Part shown: positions 18,641 through 29,385 of the stretch, piece by piece | How positions within the stretch are numbered: the stretch's first letter is position 1 | Layout: each line of letters starts with the position of its first letter | Source: Deltaproteobacteria bacterium | GTDB taxonomy: Bacteria; Desulfobacterota; DSM-4660; Desulfatiglandales; Desulfatiglandaceae | Direction of reading: 5' to 3' | DNA length: 64,000 nt | NCBI GenBank assembly: GCA_019309145.1 | Contig: JAFDGR010000001.1 | Location: forward strand, 1 to 64,000 | Program-made: the position numbers and the translations under genes | The notes under the pieces: generated by a model | What the model was told of the DNA's origin: nothing | The model's database searches: none | The model's input: only the letters and a program-made list of their open reading frames with translations

Positions 18641-21388
18641 ATGGCCATCGCTTCGACCACACACAAGATAATTTATGAACATGACTCCATCTTGCAGGCT
18701 CAGCAGGCACAAGAGCAGTTCCGGCAAGCAGGGGTCACCGCCGCCAGCGATCTAACAAAAGCGTGGGCTGGCCCCATAGCTCAGATATACCTGCTGAACC
18801 GGACTATCGGCGAGAGCAGCCGGAACATCATCAGCGCAACAGACAAGGCGGTCAGCCATTTCAACCGTGTGATCGAGCGCGGCATGTCCAGCGCCACCGC
18901 TGCCGTTGGTGGGTTTACATCGAAGTTTATCAAAGACTTCGTGGACATGGGCAAGGCCGTCGAGGGCTGGCGCGTTGGCATGAAGGTTGCGTTACGCGAC
19001 GCTGAGAAGGCGCAGCAGATGTTCGCCTATGGCAAGGCGGCCATGTTCAAGACACCGGCTCAGATACCTGAAATCATGGGCACGCTGAAGTATATGACGG
19101 TGGCCGGCATACCGACTCAGAACAAGCAGGGTGGTTATCACGGCACAGGTGGGTTCTTCGATGAGATAGCTGATACACACGCTATGTTCGCCTCAGAAGG
19201 CATCTCAATGCGCCAAACGGCATATATGGTCAACATGGCGCGGCAGGGCTACTGGCGGCGTGCAATGCGGTTTGGCTTCAACCGTTCCCAGTTCTCCGAA
19301 TGGGCCGAGGGCCAGGGCTATACCGATATGTTCAAGGGCGGCAAGGTTAGCGGCGGGTTGACCGGTCAGGGCGACCTAGCGCTTGAGGCATTCTTGAAGA
19401 ACAGGTTTGGTGGTGGTGCCGAAGAGACCATGAACACCTTGATGGGCGCTATGTCAGTATTGAAGGATGTTGCCAACCGATTCAAGATGGATATGGTGCA
19501 GTATGAGGGCGGCGCTTACGACACTTGGAAGGACATGGTCATCCGTGCGCGTGAGGCTGGCACCAGCTGGGCGGCAGGTGGTGGCCCGGAGAAGTACATG
19601 GCCTTGATCAACAAGGCCGGTGTTGGTGGCCTGCAGCTCGGCGAGCAGGCGCTCATGGGCGCTGCTGACTGGTTTGGTGGCCGGTTCAAGAAGAATCTAA
19701 GGGGCGAAGAGCCGGTTGATTATGCTGCTGCGCTTGGAATAACCGGGATACAGGGCGTCGGCGGACTTGCTACGATGGGGTTGACCGGGTTGACCAAGAT
19801 TATCTCCGGCGAGGACAAGAGCGCGATGGCCGAGGCCATGCGTGAAGTATGGCGTGCCGGTGTCGATGAGATGCTGACGTTCTTGAAGAGCCCGGAACTC
19901 GCCGGGGCAATCAACGCGCTCGCATCGGAAATATTCCCCAACCTGATCAACATCTATGCCGAGCAGTTTGCCACAGTGTTTGCGGCACGGATGAAGGCCG
20001 GCATCACAATGGCGACAGAAGCGCCGTTGGCAACTTTGTTTGTGCTTGGCAAGAAGATGCTTGCCTCGATGGGCGGGTTCACTGCGGGTGGATACGCGGG
20101 TTACAAAATGTTTGGCAAGGCCGGGGTTATACCGGGTGCGCTCGCCGGCGGCATCGGTGTTCCTGCTCTTATGGCGGCTCCTCAAATCGGGAAGTCTATG
20201 GGCATGTTCCAACATGGCGGCCCCATCGGCGGCACTGGTGAGATACCTATCATCGCGCATGGTGGCGAGTTTATGATGAACGCCACCGCGACCAAGAAGT
20301 GGCTGCCAATCCTCAAGGCCATGAACGCACAGAGCTTGGCGGATGGCGGAATCGTTGGCAAAATATGGGGCGGGATGGGCGGAGTAAAGCTCACGCGAGA
20401 CCCCGGTTCAGCACTCAATCGCCTAGCTACTCGCCGTGAGATATATTACAATGAGCTATTCACGCCAGAATATCCTTATGAGACTCCATCAGTTGACTCG
20501 TTCCGCCTGGGTGGCATGAGACCGGGCGATGCTTCTAAGATAATGCACGCATCATGGCTCAAGAAGATGATGCTCCGTATGAGAGTAAATCGTGGGTTCT
20601 TTGGAATGTTCCCATCTGGCGTCATGGGCAAGTGGGGGAGATGGGGGAAGATTGGTCGCGGCATAGGAAGAGCCGGAATCTATCATCTTGCCGAGACCGG
20701 AATCAGGGCTGGCGGAGCAGCTACATGGGCTGGCGCAACAGCAGAAGGCAGAAGACGCTATTACGAGCAGTATGCAGACCAGGGATATGGTTACGACATG
20801 TCAGAAGAGTGGGGCGATTTTCTTGCTGCCCCATTTGCGAAGCCATATCAAACATTCGTGGCGCGCAATATCATGGCGGACGAGGGCGATGTCCGGTCGT
20901 GGGGCATGGGTGATTTCATTGCAGCTGCGGGCGGCAGAGCGTGGGGTGGCCACGAGACATACGGCAATTTCGGCGGATGGATGCGCCGTGCTTCCGGTAG
21001 TGCCACGCAGATGCAGGAATTAACTCGTTATCGGGGCAGCCAACTTGCTGATGTGGTTATCAGGCAAGAACAGGAGTTTGCTCGTAGGCGGCATATACGT
21101 GATACAGAGGGCGATGATTTTGTTCGCGTGCCGGGCGGACTACCACTTGGCGGTGAGGTGGGCGCGGGCATGGGCGTTGATACGTCAGCGGGCGTGAACC
21201 ACGCGATCAAGAGGATAAAGTCTGACATGGCCGCGATATTCGGCACGCCAGGCGTTGCCAGAGCTGGCGAAGGCCGCGTCATTACTGGAGGCCCTTATAG
21301 TCGCGTCTATGATCCGACCGCGTCGCTTAACGCCGCCCGCCAGCCCGTCCACTCGGAGGTCAACGACATATCTTGGGTGGGGTATTAG
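18641..21388 (+). CDS. tape measure protein
   Basis: 915 aa, largest tail ORF after chaperones; MFQHGGPIGGTGEIPIIAHGGEFMMNATATKKW motif typical of tape measure C-termini. Confidence 0.85.
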   Translation: MAIASTTHKIIYEHDSILQAQQAQEQFRQAGVTAASDLTKAWAGPIAQIYLLNRTIGESSRNIISATDKAVSHFNRVIERGMSSATAAVGGFTSKFIKDFVDMGKAVEGWRVGMKVALRDAEKAQQMFAYGKAAMFKTPAQIPEIMGTLKYMTVAGIPTQNKQGGYHGTGGFFDEIADTHAMFASEGISMRQTAYMVNMARQGYWRRAMRFGFNRSQFSEWAEGQGYTDMFKGGKVSGGLTGQGDLALEAFLKNRFGGGAEETMNTLMGAMSVLKDVANRFKMDMVQYEGGAYDTWKDMVIRAREAGTSWAAGGGPEKYMALINKAGVGGLQLGEQALMGAADWFGGRFKKNLRGEEPVDYAAALGITGIQGVGGLATMGLTGLTKIISGEDKSAMAEAMREVWRAGVDEMLTFLKSPELAGAINALASEIFPNLINIYAEQFATVFAARMKAGITMATEAPLATLFVLGKKMLASMGGFTAGGYAGYKMFGKAGVIPGALAGGIGVPALMAAPQIGKSMGMFQHGGPIGGTGEIPIIAHGGEFMMNATATKKWLPILKAMNAQSLADGGIVGKIWGGMGGVKLTRDPGSALNRLATRREIYYNELFTPEYPYETPSVDSFRLGGMRPGDASKIMHASWLKKMMLRMRVNRGFFGMFPSGVMGKWGRWGKIGRGIGRAGIYHLAETGIRAGGAATWAGATAEGRRRYYEQYADQGYGYDMSEEWGDFLAAPFAKPYQTFVARNIMADEGDVRSWGMGDFIAAAGGRAWGGHETYGNFGGWMRRASGSATQMQELTRYRGSQLADVVIRQEQEFARRRHIRDTEGDDFVRVPGGLPLGGEVGAGMGVDTSAGVNHAIKRIKSDMAAIFGTPGVARAGEGRVITGGPYSRVYDPTASLNAARQPVHSEVNDISWVGY

Positions 21389-21564
21389 TTGATGAGAACC
21401 AGCAACAGCCCTAGCAAGAACCAGCATACCCCTACTATGAATGGTGATAGCAATATCAGCAGCACTATGGTCGCAATACCACTCAATCCAGCCCCACAAT
21501 GCGGGCATGTAAATGTGGATGAGTCGATCATCCCGCCACATTTCTTGCATGGTTTCAAAGCCAT
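21385..21564 (-). CDS. zinc-ribbon membrane protein (moron-like)
   Basis: MALKPCKKCGGMIDSSTFTCPHCGAGLSGIATIVLLILLSPFIVGVCWFLLGLLLVLIN: CxxC..CxxC ribbon plus transmembrane helix, antisense in the tail operon. Confidence 0.75.
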   Translation of the reverse strand: MALKPCKKCGGMIDSSTFTCPHCGAGLSGIATIVLLILLSPFIVGVCWFLLGLLLVLIN

Positions 21565-21636
21565 ATCCAATCTCCTTTTCAAGCTGATATTGGTACAGAT
21601 GTTGAACGAACGCACGGTTTTGTCAAGTGAGCGCCG

Positions 21637-24201
21637 ATGACGATCAAGAAGATTAGCACCCGGCAGGTTTATACAGCTGCGTTGGCAGACGAGGATGTGT
21701 TCCGGTTCTCATACAACGCATTGGGCCGCGAAGCTAGCGAGGCGGCAGAGCTGACGGTGGCGGCCACCAAGTTTGCTGACCTGAACCCTGACGATGACCC
21801 TGTTATCTGTGTCCAGTTCACATCCGGCCAAAAGATGTATTTTGACATAGAGGACAGGGGCCTCGACATTGACGATCTGGGCACTGAGCTGACAATCAGC
21901 GTTGTGCCCTCCTCATATCGGCTCTTAGAGCTCGGCCAGAACAAGCTGCTGGCCTACGTCTATTGCACCAAAGAGGACTTTGAGCTCTGGCAAAATACCA
22001 CAGCAGGCCGTGAAGAGATGAGCAAACAATGGTTTGGCGCCACAGCACCGGGCGTGGAATATGAGATACGTGAACGGCTCAAATACCAGGATGACCCATG
22101 GACAGACCGGGAGATACTTGAAGACCTATCCGACATACATGGCATAAGCGTTTGCATAACAGCGACGGAGCGGACAGTTACTAAGACAAAGCCCGTGACA
22201 ATCGACTGGACAGAAAACTTCTTTGCTGTTGTCAAGTCGCTCTATAACGGCCAGTTTGTCTCGGTCAAGTATGACAGCCTAGGCGACACTCTGTTCGTCA
22301 TCGACGTGTTCGATGAACCGGCTTCATACCTCTCGATACTGGAGAACAAGCCGCTTGCTTCCCTCGACTTTGCCCATCCACAGCTGAAGGATGACGCCAT
22401 ATTTGAGCTGATGGGCGGTGAGGTAGATTTCAAGGCCGAGGACTACAAATGGGGTGAGACATGGACACAACCTCTTGACCCCGGACGGGCACGGCTGCCG
22501 ATACACAATACCTACCTCCGGCGGCTGATGAGCGGCAAGGCCCCATATCCCGAGGACTTCTTTGCAATCGGCCAGATTGGGGTGTTGCTGAAGGCGAGCG
22601 CTGACCCGATCTACTCTGCGCTATCGCCTGCTATCCAGAAACGCATCTCGGACTTTTATCGGATCTTGCCGCATGACAATCGGCTGTTCAGATTGGCGCA
22701 GGACAAGTCGAAGGAGCTCAAGGTCTGGGCTGCTACCCGTCCCTTCTACTTCCGGCAGCTGAAGCGGCAGCCAGACATCTCTGACGCTGACCCGACCTCT
22801 CATGTAGTCAAGGAGGTGTGGAACGCCTCCAACTCGGTCGGCGAGGACATGGGCGTCATGGTCTATGCCCGCGAGCGGCGCTACGAGGCCGAGGATGACG
22901 AAGAACCACTGAACGGCACAGCAACCAGCAAGGGCAAGTTCTTGAAGGAGCTGCGAGAGACCATCACGTTCTACGAGGGCATGGTTCCGGGCGTGGCAAA
23001 GCCGGTCGCCAAATGCAAGATAACGATGATAGGCCGCCGGCTGGTTGAACTACGCCCCGCCGGGTTTGATGCTCACACCGCTGTCTCTGCTCAATACAAT
23101 GAGTGGTATCATGAGAACGGCAAAGAGTTTGGGCATAGGGCGTCGTTTTTCAACTCAACGGCAGCGGCTGCCGCTAACTCCACAGGTTCAACAGGCTGGA
23201 CACCGCAATGGGTGTGGGAGCCGAACGCAGGTATGGAGATCGAGGCATGGTTATACGACGAGCGTGGCTACCCAGTATGGCAGACCAAACGGGTGTTCGG
23301 GGTCACATACGAAGAATCTGGCGGAGAAGGTAACTCTGGCATCGACGATTACAACACACGCCCCCCCGAAGATTATGCTGTCAAGAGTGAGAGCGGAGAC
23401 GGCAAGACCACGATCTATAACGACGCCTTTTATGAGAGGGGCAACAGCGGTGATTACCTAGGTGGTAATGGCGGGTCGTTTGGCACCACGTCCGGCACAG
23501 CTGGCGCGGCTGCCGTTGACAGCCAGAACAAGGGGAACGCCCACAAGCGCTATGAGCTCTCGCGTATCCAGAAGCTCGACAAGTATTCTGGTATCTCAAA
23601 CAACACGTTCCACTGGATGATCCTGACCAATGACGGCTGGACGCAAGACCCAAGGTGCCTCGTATCCGCGACGGACACCTTCTACATGCCCATCGACAGG
23701 AGCATGATGCAGGTAATCGCCATGAATAAGGCGCTAGTCAACGGGCTGATGGTCAGCTGGCAGGATGAGCATGGTGTGCCCAACAACCAGCTGACGAAGA
23801 GCAAGGTGGAGATGATCCAGCAGAAATGCTATTATAACGTGAACTTCCCGGAGCCGGGCGACTCGCTGGAGGTTGTGAACGCAGGCCAACGTGTGGGAAT
23901 GGCGCATCTGACTGATTGGGAGCTGGTAGCGGATATTGGCGCTCGGCTACATGCGCAGAAGACATCGTTACTGAACTCATATTCGATAGACCTGCACGGC
24001 TCGTTCCTCATCCCGGCTGGCACACGCATGAAGTTCACGACCCCGCAGAGGGAGATTATCCGGCATGGTGGCCGCAAAGAAACGTTATCAGAGACAACAT
24101 ATAAGGGCACGGTAGAGAATATGCGCATCTCACCGGACAGCAAAGGCTCGATGACGGCGAATATCGCCATGCGCGACTTCATAGGCCGGGGATCAATCTG
24201 A
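21637..24201 (+). CDS. tail/baseplate hub-like protein
   Basis: 854-aa ORF immediately after tape measure. Confidence 0.6.
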   Translation: MTIKKISTRQVYTAALADEDVFRFSYNALGREASEAAELTVAATKFADLNPDDDPVICVQFTSGQKMYFDIEDRGLDIDDLGTELTISVVPSSYRLLELGQNKLLAYVYCTKEDFELWQNTTAGREEMSKQWFGATAPGVEYEIRERLKYQDDPWTDREILEDLSDIHGISVCITATERTVTKTKPVTIDWTENFFAVVKSLYNGQFVSVKYDSLGDTLFVIDVFDEPASYLSILENKPLASLDFAHPQLKDDAIFELMGGEVDFKAEDYKWGETWTQPLDPGRARLPIHNTYLRRLMSGKAPYPEDFFAIGQIGVLLKASADPIYSALSPAIQKRISDFYRILPHDNRLFRLAQDKSKELKVWAATRPFYFRQLKRQPDISDADPTSHVVKEVWNASNSVGEDMGVMVYARERRYEAEDDEEPLNGTATSKGKFLKELRETITFYEGMVPGVAKPVAKCKITMIGRRLVELRPAGFDAHTAVSAQYNEWYHENGKEFGHRASFFNSTAAAAANSTGSTGWTPQWVWEPNAGMEIEAWLYDERGYPVWQTKRVFGVTYEESGGEGNSGIDDYNTRPPEDYAVKSESGDGKTTIYNDAFYERGNSGDYLGGNGGSFGTTSGTAGAAAVDSQNKGNAHKRYELSRIQKLDKYSGISNNTFHWMILTNDGWTQDPRCLVSATDTFYMPIDRSMMQVIAMNKALVNGLMVSWQDEHGVPNNQLTKSKVEMIQQKCYYNVNFPEPGDSLEVVNAGQRVGMAHLTDWELVADIGARLHAQKTSLLNSYSIDLHGSFLIPAGTRMKFTTPQREIIRHGGRKETLSETTYKGTVENMRISPDSKGSMTANIAMRDFIGRGSI

Positions 24202-25631
24202 TGGCCGGGCCACCGCGCAGCAAGCACGAGATTATGGGGCATAAATTGATTGACGGCGTTCCTGTGCCCTTGAGCCAGATGACGCCGGATGATAAGACGG
24301 CCTACGACCTGACGCCACCACCGTTACGACACGGGCAGATAGCAAGCCGTCTGCAAGGTGGTGAGAAAGCGCTGAACCTACTCGGGCGCTGTAACGGGAT
24401 AACGGGCGGGCTTGAGAGCATGGAGGTGGTGGAGTTCATATCAACGTTGAGATGTAAGCCGTTGCCTGCCGAGCGGCTTGGCATGAACACCGACATCGAC
24501 GGATACGAGCAATGTGCGCACTCAGTTGATTTTGGCAGTATCTTGCAGGGCTACTTCCCGGCGGCATGGAACCATCTAACTGACACATTGCGCATATTGT
24601 CTTTTTTTCCTTTTGCAGAGGATGGCTGGTTCCAATGGGCGTGTCAGGAGTGGTTGGGCTCCTCCGCTACTACGTCGGCTGCCCAGCCGGCCATCCTCAC
24701 CTATCGTAGGGGCAAGGAACACGGCACAATGAAGAGTTACATGGGTGGCGCTTGGCCCACAGAGGATGCTGCTACCACCATGCCTCACCGGATCGTGGGT
24801 TTCTCCCAGGGTCGAGCGCTGCTCGATACACGACAGCTGCTCAACGATGATGGTGAGGATATTATTACCCGTGGCGCAGCTGGGGCCATAGAAGGTGTGG
24901 AATGGTCGAATGTATCGTCTGTGTCGGGTGGAATCGAGCTCTGGCATGTAGCGAACCAAAGACGCATATCTGTGATATGGGAGCAGGAGGCTCCGATCTA
25001 TCGCAGTGATTCCTTCCCTGACGAGAGCATACCGCCGGTCCGCACCGAGATTGGCGAGCGGGTCATCTCTGCTACGATGTGGCATAGCAAGGTGGTGTTG
25101 CTCACGCACCAAATTACGAACGTCGCTGTTGGGAGACCTGCCGCAGACAACCTGATGCTAGAGGTTACGTATCGGCTGTATCTATACAATATCCAGACGG
25201 GCGACTTCCAGCAGGTCTATCCTGAAGGGGTGGCAACTGACAAGATATGGGTGCGCTATACCTCACATGGGACGGAAGGCCCCGACGATGTAACGCCACA
25301 TCTCTTCGCTGCTGATACCCCGGAGGGGCTTTATTATGCCGGCGGGCGAACAGGCTCAGGCTTTGCGATTCAATGTTTGTTGCCCAACTCCAACGACGGG
25401 CTGCTCTATCTTCCGTTGAACTACGTGGAGCACGAAGGGGTGTTCACAACAGGCTCGTTGGCCGGCACTCTGATGACACAATCAGCTATCAGGCTCTATG
25501 CGTATGGGCTGATCCCGGACGAGAACGGCACGCTACCGTTCAAGGGATACGTTACCGGTCCCTACGGTGAGGCAGACAACATCGGGTTTTACAATGCCGC
25601 CCACAGCTTTTGCAATCTGACCGGAGATTGA
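24201..25631 (+). CDS. tail protein, unknown
   Basis: 476-aa ORF in tail operon, TGATGG overlap. Confidence 0.55.
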   Translation: MAGPPRSKHEIMGHKLIDGVPVPLSQMTPDDKTAYDLTPPPLRHGQIASRLQGGEKALNLLGRCNGITGGLESMEVVEFISTLRCKPLPAERLGMNTDIDGYEQCAHSVDFGSILQGYFPAAWNHLTDTLRILSFFPFAEDGWFQWACQEWLGSSATTSAAQPAILTYRRGKEHGTMKSYMGGAWPTEDAATTMPHRIVGFSQGRALLDTRQLLNDDGEDIITRGAAGAIEGVEWSNVSSVSGGIELWHVANQRRISVIWEQEAPIYRSDSFPDESIPPVRTEIGERVISATMWHSKVVLLTHQITNVAVGRPAADNLMLEVTYRLYLYNIQTGDFQQVYPEGVATDKIWVRYTSHGTEGPDDVTPHLFAADTPEGLYYAGGRTGSGFAIQCLLPNSNDGLLYLPLNYVEHEGVFTTGSLAGTLMTQSAIRLYAYGLIPDENGTLPFKGYVTGPYGEADNIGFYNAAHSFCNLTGD

Positions 25632-25658
25632 TATAATGCCAGCAGGAGAGAAATTGAT

Positions 25659-25850
25659 ATGAGCCAAAAAGAACGAGTGATACACGAGGACAAGGCAAGG
25701 CGGATGAACGAGGCGCACTTCCCGAAACGTGAACGGCGGCCACTTGGCTTCAGCCTGTTTATGCGCGACATCTCGCCACAACCAAAGTTCGGCAAGAAGG
25801 ACACTATCCTCATGCCGAGCGCCAGATTTGGGCAATGGGTAGGGGTATGA
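25659..25850 (+). CDS. small hypothetical protein
   Basis: MSQKERVIHEDKARRMNEAHFPKRERRPLGFSLF. Confidence 0.5.
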   Translation: MSQKERVIHEDKARRMNEAHFPKRERRPLGFSLFMRDISPQPKFGKKDTILMPSARFGQWVGV

Positions 25851-26128
25851 AAAAAACGATATTCAAGACAACCTTCAGTTGGGCTAAGCGGCTATGGGAC
25901 GTCCTCAGACGGACGGCCAAAGCTGCGCCGGGATACATGATGGACGCCACCAAGGCGCTGATCCCGATAGGGATTATTGGGCTGGCGATATGGCGGGTCT
26001 TCTTTGCGGCAACACCCTCCGCCGCTATAGACTGGGCATGGTCGTTTGTGATCCTGTGCTGTGGCGTTCTGTTCCTGGTGCTAGCGGTCGTGGTGCTCGA
26101 CCATGTGATCGCGCGGTTGAAGAGATAA
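25847..26128 (+). CDS. small membrane protein
   Basis: Two hydrophobic segments (ALIPIGIIGLAIWRVFF; WSFVILCCGVLFLVLAVVVL). Confidence 0.6.
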   Translation: MKKTIFKTTFSWAKRLWDVLRRTAKAAPGYMMDATKALIPIGIIGLAIWRVFFAATPSAAIDWAWSFVILCCGVLFLVLAVVVLDHVIARLKR

Positions 26129-26133
26129 CGCTG

Positions 26134-26409
26134 ATGGCAGACTCAAGCACATTTATCAACGCGCTTGCTCCTGATGAGGTGGCAGTCTGCACCAGCGTCA
26201 TGGATCGGTGCGGCGTGCATATCAAGGCGGACGGATATGCGCCGGACGGACGACGCGCCATTATCTTCTGCCGGAAACGATGCGCCTCGGACGGGAACTT
26301 TGCCCCAGCGCTTCAGCCAGTGTCCCAAGCGTTTGTGAGAGAAGATGAGGCTCGCAAATGGCTGGAGTGGCTTGACAGCGCAGTTAAGCGGGCGGGGGGC
26401 AGGGTATGA
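26134..26409 (+). CDS. small hypothetical protein
   Basis: ORF MADSSTFINALAPDEVAVCTSVMDRC overlapping the methyltransferase start. Confidence 0.5.
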   Translation: MADSSTFINALAPDEVAVCTSVMDRCGVHIKADGYAPDGRRAIIFCRKRCASDGNFAPALQPVSQAFVREDEARKWLEWLDSAVKRAGGRV

Positions 26410-27908
26410 CGATTATTCACGGCGATTGCCTAGCCAAGATGCGCGACATGGATGCGGCGAGCATTGACCTCGTGGTTACAGACCCTCCGTACGGTGTGGT
26501 GTTCATGGGCAAGGCGTGGGACAAAGCCGTGCCGGGTATTGACGTGTGGCGAGAGTGCCTGCGGGTCTTGAAGCCGGGCGCGTTCGCGTTTGTTATGAGT
26601 CTCCCTCGTCAGGACTGCTTGGCTCGGATGATATGTAACATTGAGGACGCTGGATTCTCAATAGCCCAATCAAGCATCTACTGGGCGTTTGCCACAGGAT
26701 TCCCAAAGCTGCACTCAGTGGGCAAAGCCATCGACCGCAAGGCTGGCAAGGAGCGAGAAGTGGTTGACCGTCAAAAGCGAAAAGGCTCTGCGTTTATGAA
26801 AGAGGGGCAGAAGTGGCAATCTAATGGTAAAGCAATAGATGGGCGAAGCTCTGATCTTATTGCAATTCGTGTTGAGCAAATGTCAGCAGATGGCGTCCCC
26901 ATCACCGCCCCCGCGACCCCCGAAGCCGCCCAGTTCGAGGGCTGGTGTCCTGCAAGTTCCCTGAAACCGGCAGTAGAAGTAATCATTTGTGCGCAAAAAC
27001 CGATGAGCGAGAAGACGTATGCAGCCCAAGCGTTGGCTAGCCTTGAGGACGAGCATGTTGCACCGGGCTGTCTTAACATGGAGGCGGCGCGGATACCGAT
27101 AAATGGAGATGATGGTCAAAACTTCCGTGAAGGAAGATACGAACGAAATACTGATAATGCGGCTGTGCCATTTGGCGCAAAGCCTGGAGAACGCCCAAGT
27201 TATACGAAACATCAACATCCCCAGGGCCGCTTCCCGGCTAATTTGATAGTGGAATCAGACGTGCTTAACGACGGGCGGGTGAGAGTATCTTGTTGGGGCA
27301 AGCATTACGCAGGAGACCGACGTGGCGGGGATAGCCATGTGGACTTTGCACATAATCAGAATGAGGAGCAGATAGCAAGACAAAACGCTTTAATTGGTGA
27401 CTCCGGTTCCTTCAGCCGCTATTTCTCGCTGGATCAATGGTTCGCCAAGCGCCTCTCCGAGTTGCCCGAAGGCGTGCAGCGGACGTTCCCGTTTCTTGTG
27501 TGCCCCAAGCCCAGCAAGCGTGAGAAGAATAAGGGCTGTGAGGGGCTGGAAGAGAAGCCAGTATCAGAACGCTATCAAGGTGGTGGCGAAATAAAGACTT
27601 GGATAGACCGCAAGGATGGCAAAGGCAAAGTTGCAGTGAATGCTAAAATGCACCCAAGAGCCAACCACCATCCGACCTGTAAGCCCGTCAAGCTCATGTC
27701 TTGGCTCATAACCCTCGGCAGTCGTGAAGGCCAACTAGTCCTTGACCCGTTCATGGGCAGCGGAACTACAGGGGTGGCGGCCAAGATGCTCAACCGCCGT
27801 TTTGTGGGCATTGAGATGGAGCAGGAGTATGTTGACATAGCTGAGGCGCGTATCGAAGCGCACGCCACCCCGGCGCAGACAGAGATATTCTCCGGAGCAG
27901 CGGTATGA
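26406..27908 (+). CDS. DNA methyltransferase (N4/N6 class)
   Basis: Motif IV VVTDPPYG and C-terminal motif I LVLDPFMGSGTTGVAAKMLNRRFVGIEMEQEYVDIAEARI. Confidence 0.9.
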   Translation: MTIIHGDCLAKMRDMDAASIDLVVTDPPYGVVFMGKAWDKAVPGIDVWRECLRVLKPGAFAFVMSLPRQDCLARMICNIEDAGFSIAQSSIYWAFATGFPKLHSVGKAIDRKAGKEREVVDRQKRKGSAFMKEGQKWQSNGKAIDGRSSDLIAIRVEQMSADGVPITAPATPEAAQFEGWCPASSLKPAVEVIICAQKPMSEKTYAAQALASLEDEHVAPGCLNMEAARIPINGDDGQNFREGRYERNTDNAAVPFGAKPGERPSYTKHQHPQGRFPANLIVESDVLNDGRVRVSCWGKHYAGDRRGGDSHVDFAHNQNEEQIARQNALIGDSGSFSRYFSLDQWFAKRLSELPEGVQRTFPFLVCPKPSKREKNKGCEGLEEKPVSERYQGGGEIKTWIDRKDGKGKVAVNAKMHPRANHHPTCKPVKLMSWLITLGSREGQLVLDPFMGSGTTGVAAKMLNRRFVGIEMEQEYVDIAEARIEAHATPAQTEIFSGAAV

Positions 27909-28864
27909 CGATAGCCCTCGATGTCTTTGATTGCTACCCACCAGCAGAAGGGACGTGTGGCCGCCAGCAGGTCAACTTCCGGTTCAAGTTGGCTAACACT
28001 GCCTCAACCTACACATGGGACATCGATTGGGACACGGTGCATATCTACTTCAAGGCGGACGGCGGAACCTACGAGGCGATAGTCGATGATGGTGCTGTGG
28101 CAGACAAGCATTCTGACTACGTGCTGTTCTGCAAGAGCATGATTACCGCCAACACCTTTGCGGCTAACCAATGGGCGTGCGGCCATGCCCATACCCAAGG
28201 CGCATTTGTCTGGGACTTGCCAGCAGGCTTCCCGGACGGCAAGACGTATTGGCTCAAGATAGAGTTTGACGACACCAACGGCAGCTCGTATTCCGAAGAG
28301 TGGTGGTTTACAACAGCTGCTGCGTCGGACATCGGCCCTCGGAAACTCAGGTGGCTCGACACCAGCGATAACAAAGCCACTCAGCGCTTCGGGATATGTC
28401 CTTATGGTGGGACGGTCAGCATCCCTGCTCGGTTGAGCTGGGCTGCGGACAACCCATACGCGCCCACGGCCTATCATTTATGGGTCGAGCCGCTTCATAT
28501 CCCGACTGAGACTACCGTGCGGCTCAAGATAGCGAATAGGGCTTATATGCCTGTTACGGGCACCTGGATCAAGATAACCTTCGATCCAAACGATGCTGAC
28601 GGGTTGCCTATCCCGGCGCAGGGCTACATTGATGTTGAGCTGCAACTCACGTCCAACTCAGCGGACAGCAAGCCAGTGTTTGTAAGCCTTGCGTTTCATG
28701 TGTATGGTAAGGCAATAGCAAACCAGTTTGCGGCCAGCTCGTATGCCGCCAACGGGATAGCGAAGATGGACAGACTGAAACTGGACTTCTCCGCCGAGCT
28801 CTTCTCTAAAGAGACCGGCGATTACTTCAGGGACACATTAGGGATAAGTATGGAGGCATCATGA
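27905..28864 (+). CDS. tail-region structural protein
   Basis: 319-aa ORF with beta-rich composition, ATGA overlap with methyltransferase. Confidence 0.5.
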   Translation: MTIALDVFDCYPPAEGTCGRQQVNFRFKLANTASTYTWDIDWDTVHIYFKADGGTYEAIVDDGAVADKHSDYVLFCKSMITANTFAANQWACGHAHTQGAFVWDLPAGFPDGKTYWLKIEFDDTNGSSYSEEWWFTTAAASDIGPRKLRWLDTSDNKATQRFGICPYGGTVSIPARLSWAADNPYAPTAYHLWVEPLHIPTETTVRLKIANRAYMPVTGTWIKITFDPNDADGLPIPAQGYIDVELQLTSNSADSKPVFVSLAFHVYGKAIANQFAASSYAANGIAKMDRLKLDFSAELFSKETGDYFRDTLGISMEAS

Positions 28865-28900
28865 GTGAGAACGAGAAATCTGAGATGGCTAACATCCAAC
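28860..28900 (+). repeat. 41-nt exact direct repeat, copy 1
   Basis: catgagtgagaacgagaaatctgagatggctaacatccaac; second copy at 29381-29421. Confidence 0.95.
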
Positions 28901-29385
28901 AACGAAAAATAGTTGAGAAAGAGAAGGCGCTAGAGCTCTTGGTATCCAAGTATAATGTCATGCAGCAACAGATTGATGTCTTGAGAAAAGACATTTGCCA
29001 GCAAAGGCAAGACATTGGTGGACTAGTAGCAACCACCGACATAAATCTCGATGAGATGATTAGCAGATTGTGGGGCGAAATCCATGATTCCCTTAACGAT
29101 GCCCGCACATTGCCGCTATGCAAAACACCGAATAGCTGGACAATCGATAGAATACGAGATGCGGTCAATCGGTGCCTTGCCATTATCCGCGACGGGGAGA
29201 GCTATGCAGAAGTCATAGTCCCGTTAAGCGGAGGGGATAATATCCCGGTTAGGTCATTTTCGCTGCGAGTATCCGCTATCTGCAGGCGACCCTATGAAGA
29301 GGCGAACATAGAACAAGAGATATTTCTTACGGGAACGTTGGTGCTTGGATGCACGAGTAAGTATTTCTGTTGGATGATAGCATGA
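28861..29385 (+). CDS. coiled-coil hypothetical protein flanked by direct repeats
   Basis: MSENEKSEMANIQQRKIVEKEKALELLVSKYNVMQQQIDVLRKDICQQ. Confidence 0.6.
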   Translation: MSENEKSEMANIQQRKIVEKEKALELLVSKYNVMQQQIDVLRKDICQQRQDIGGLVATTDINLDEMISRLWGEIHDSLNDARTLPLCKTPNSWTIDRIRDAVNRCLAIIRDGESYAEVIVPLSGGDNIPVRSFSLRVSAICRRPYEEANIEQEIFLTGTLVLGCTSKYFCWMIA

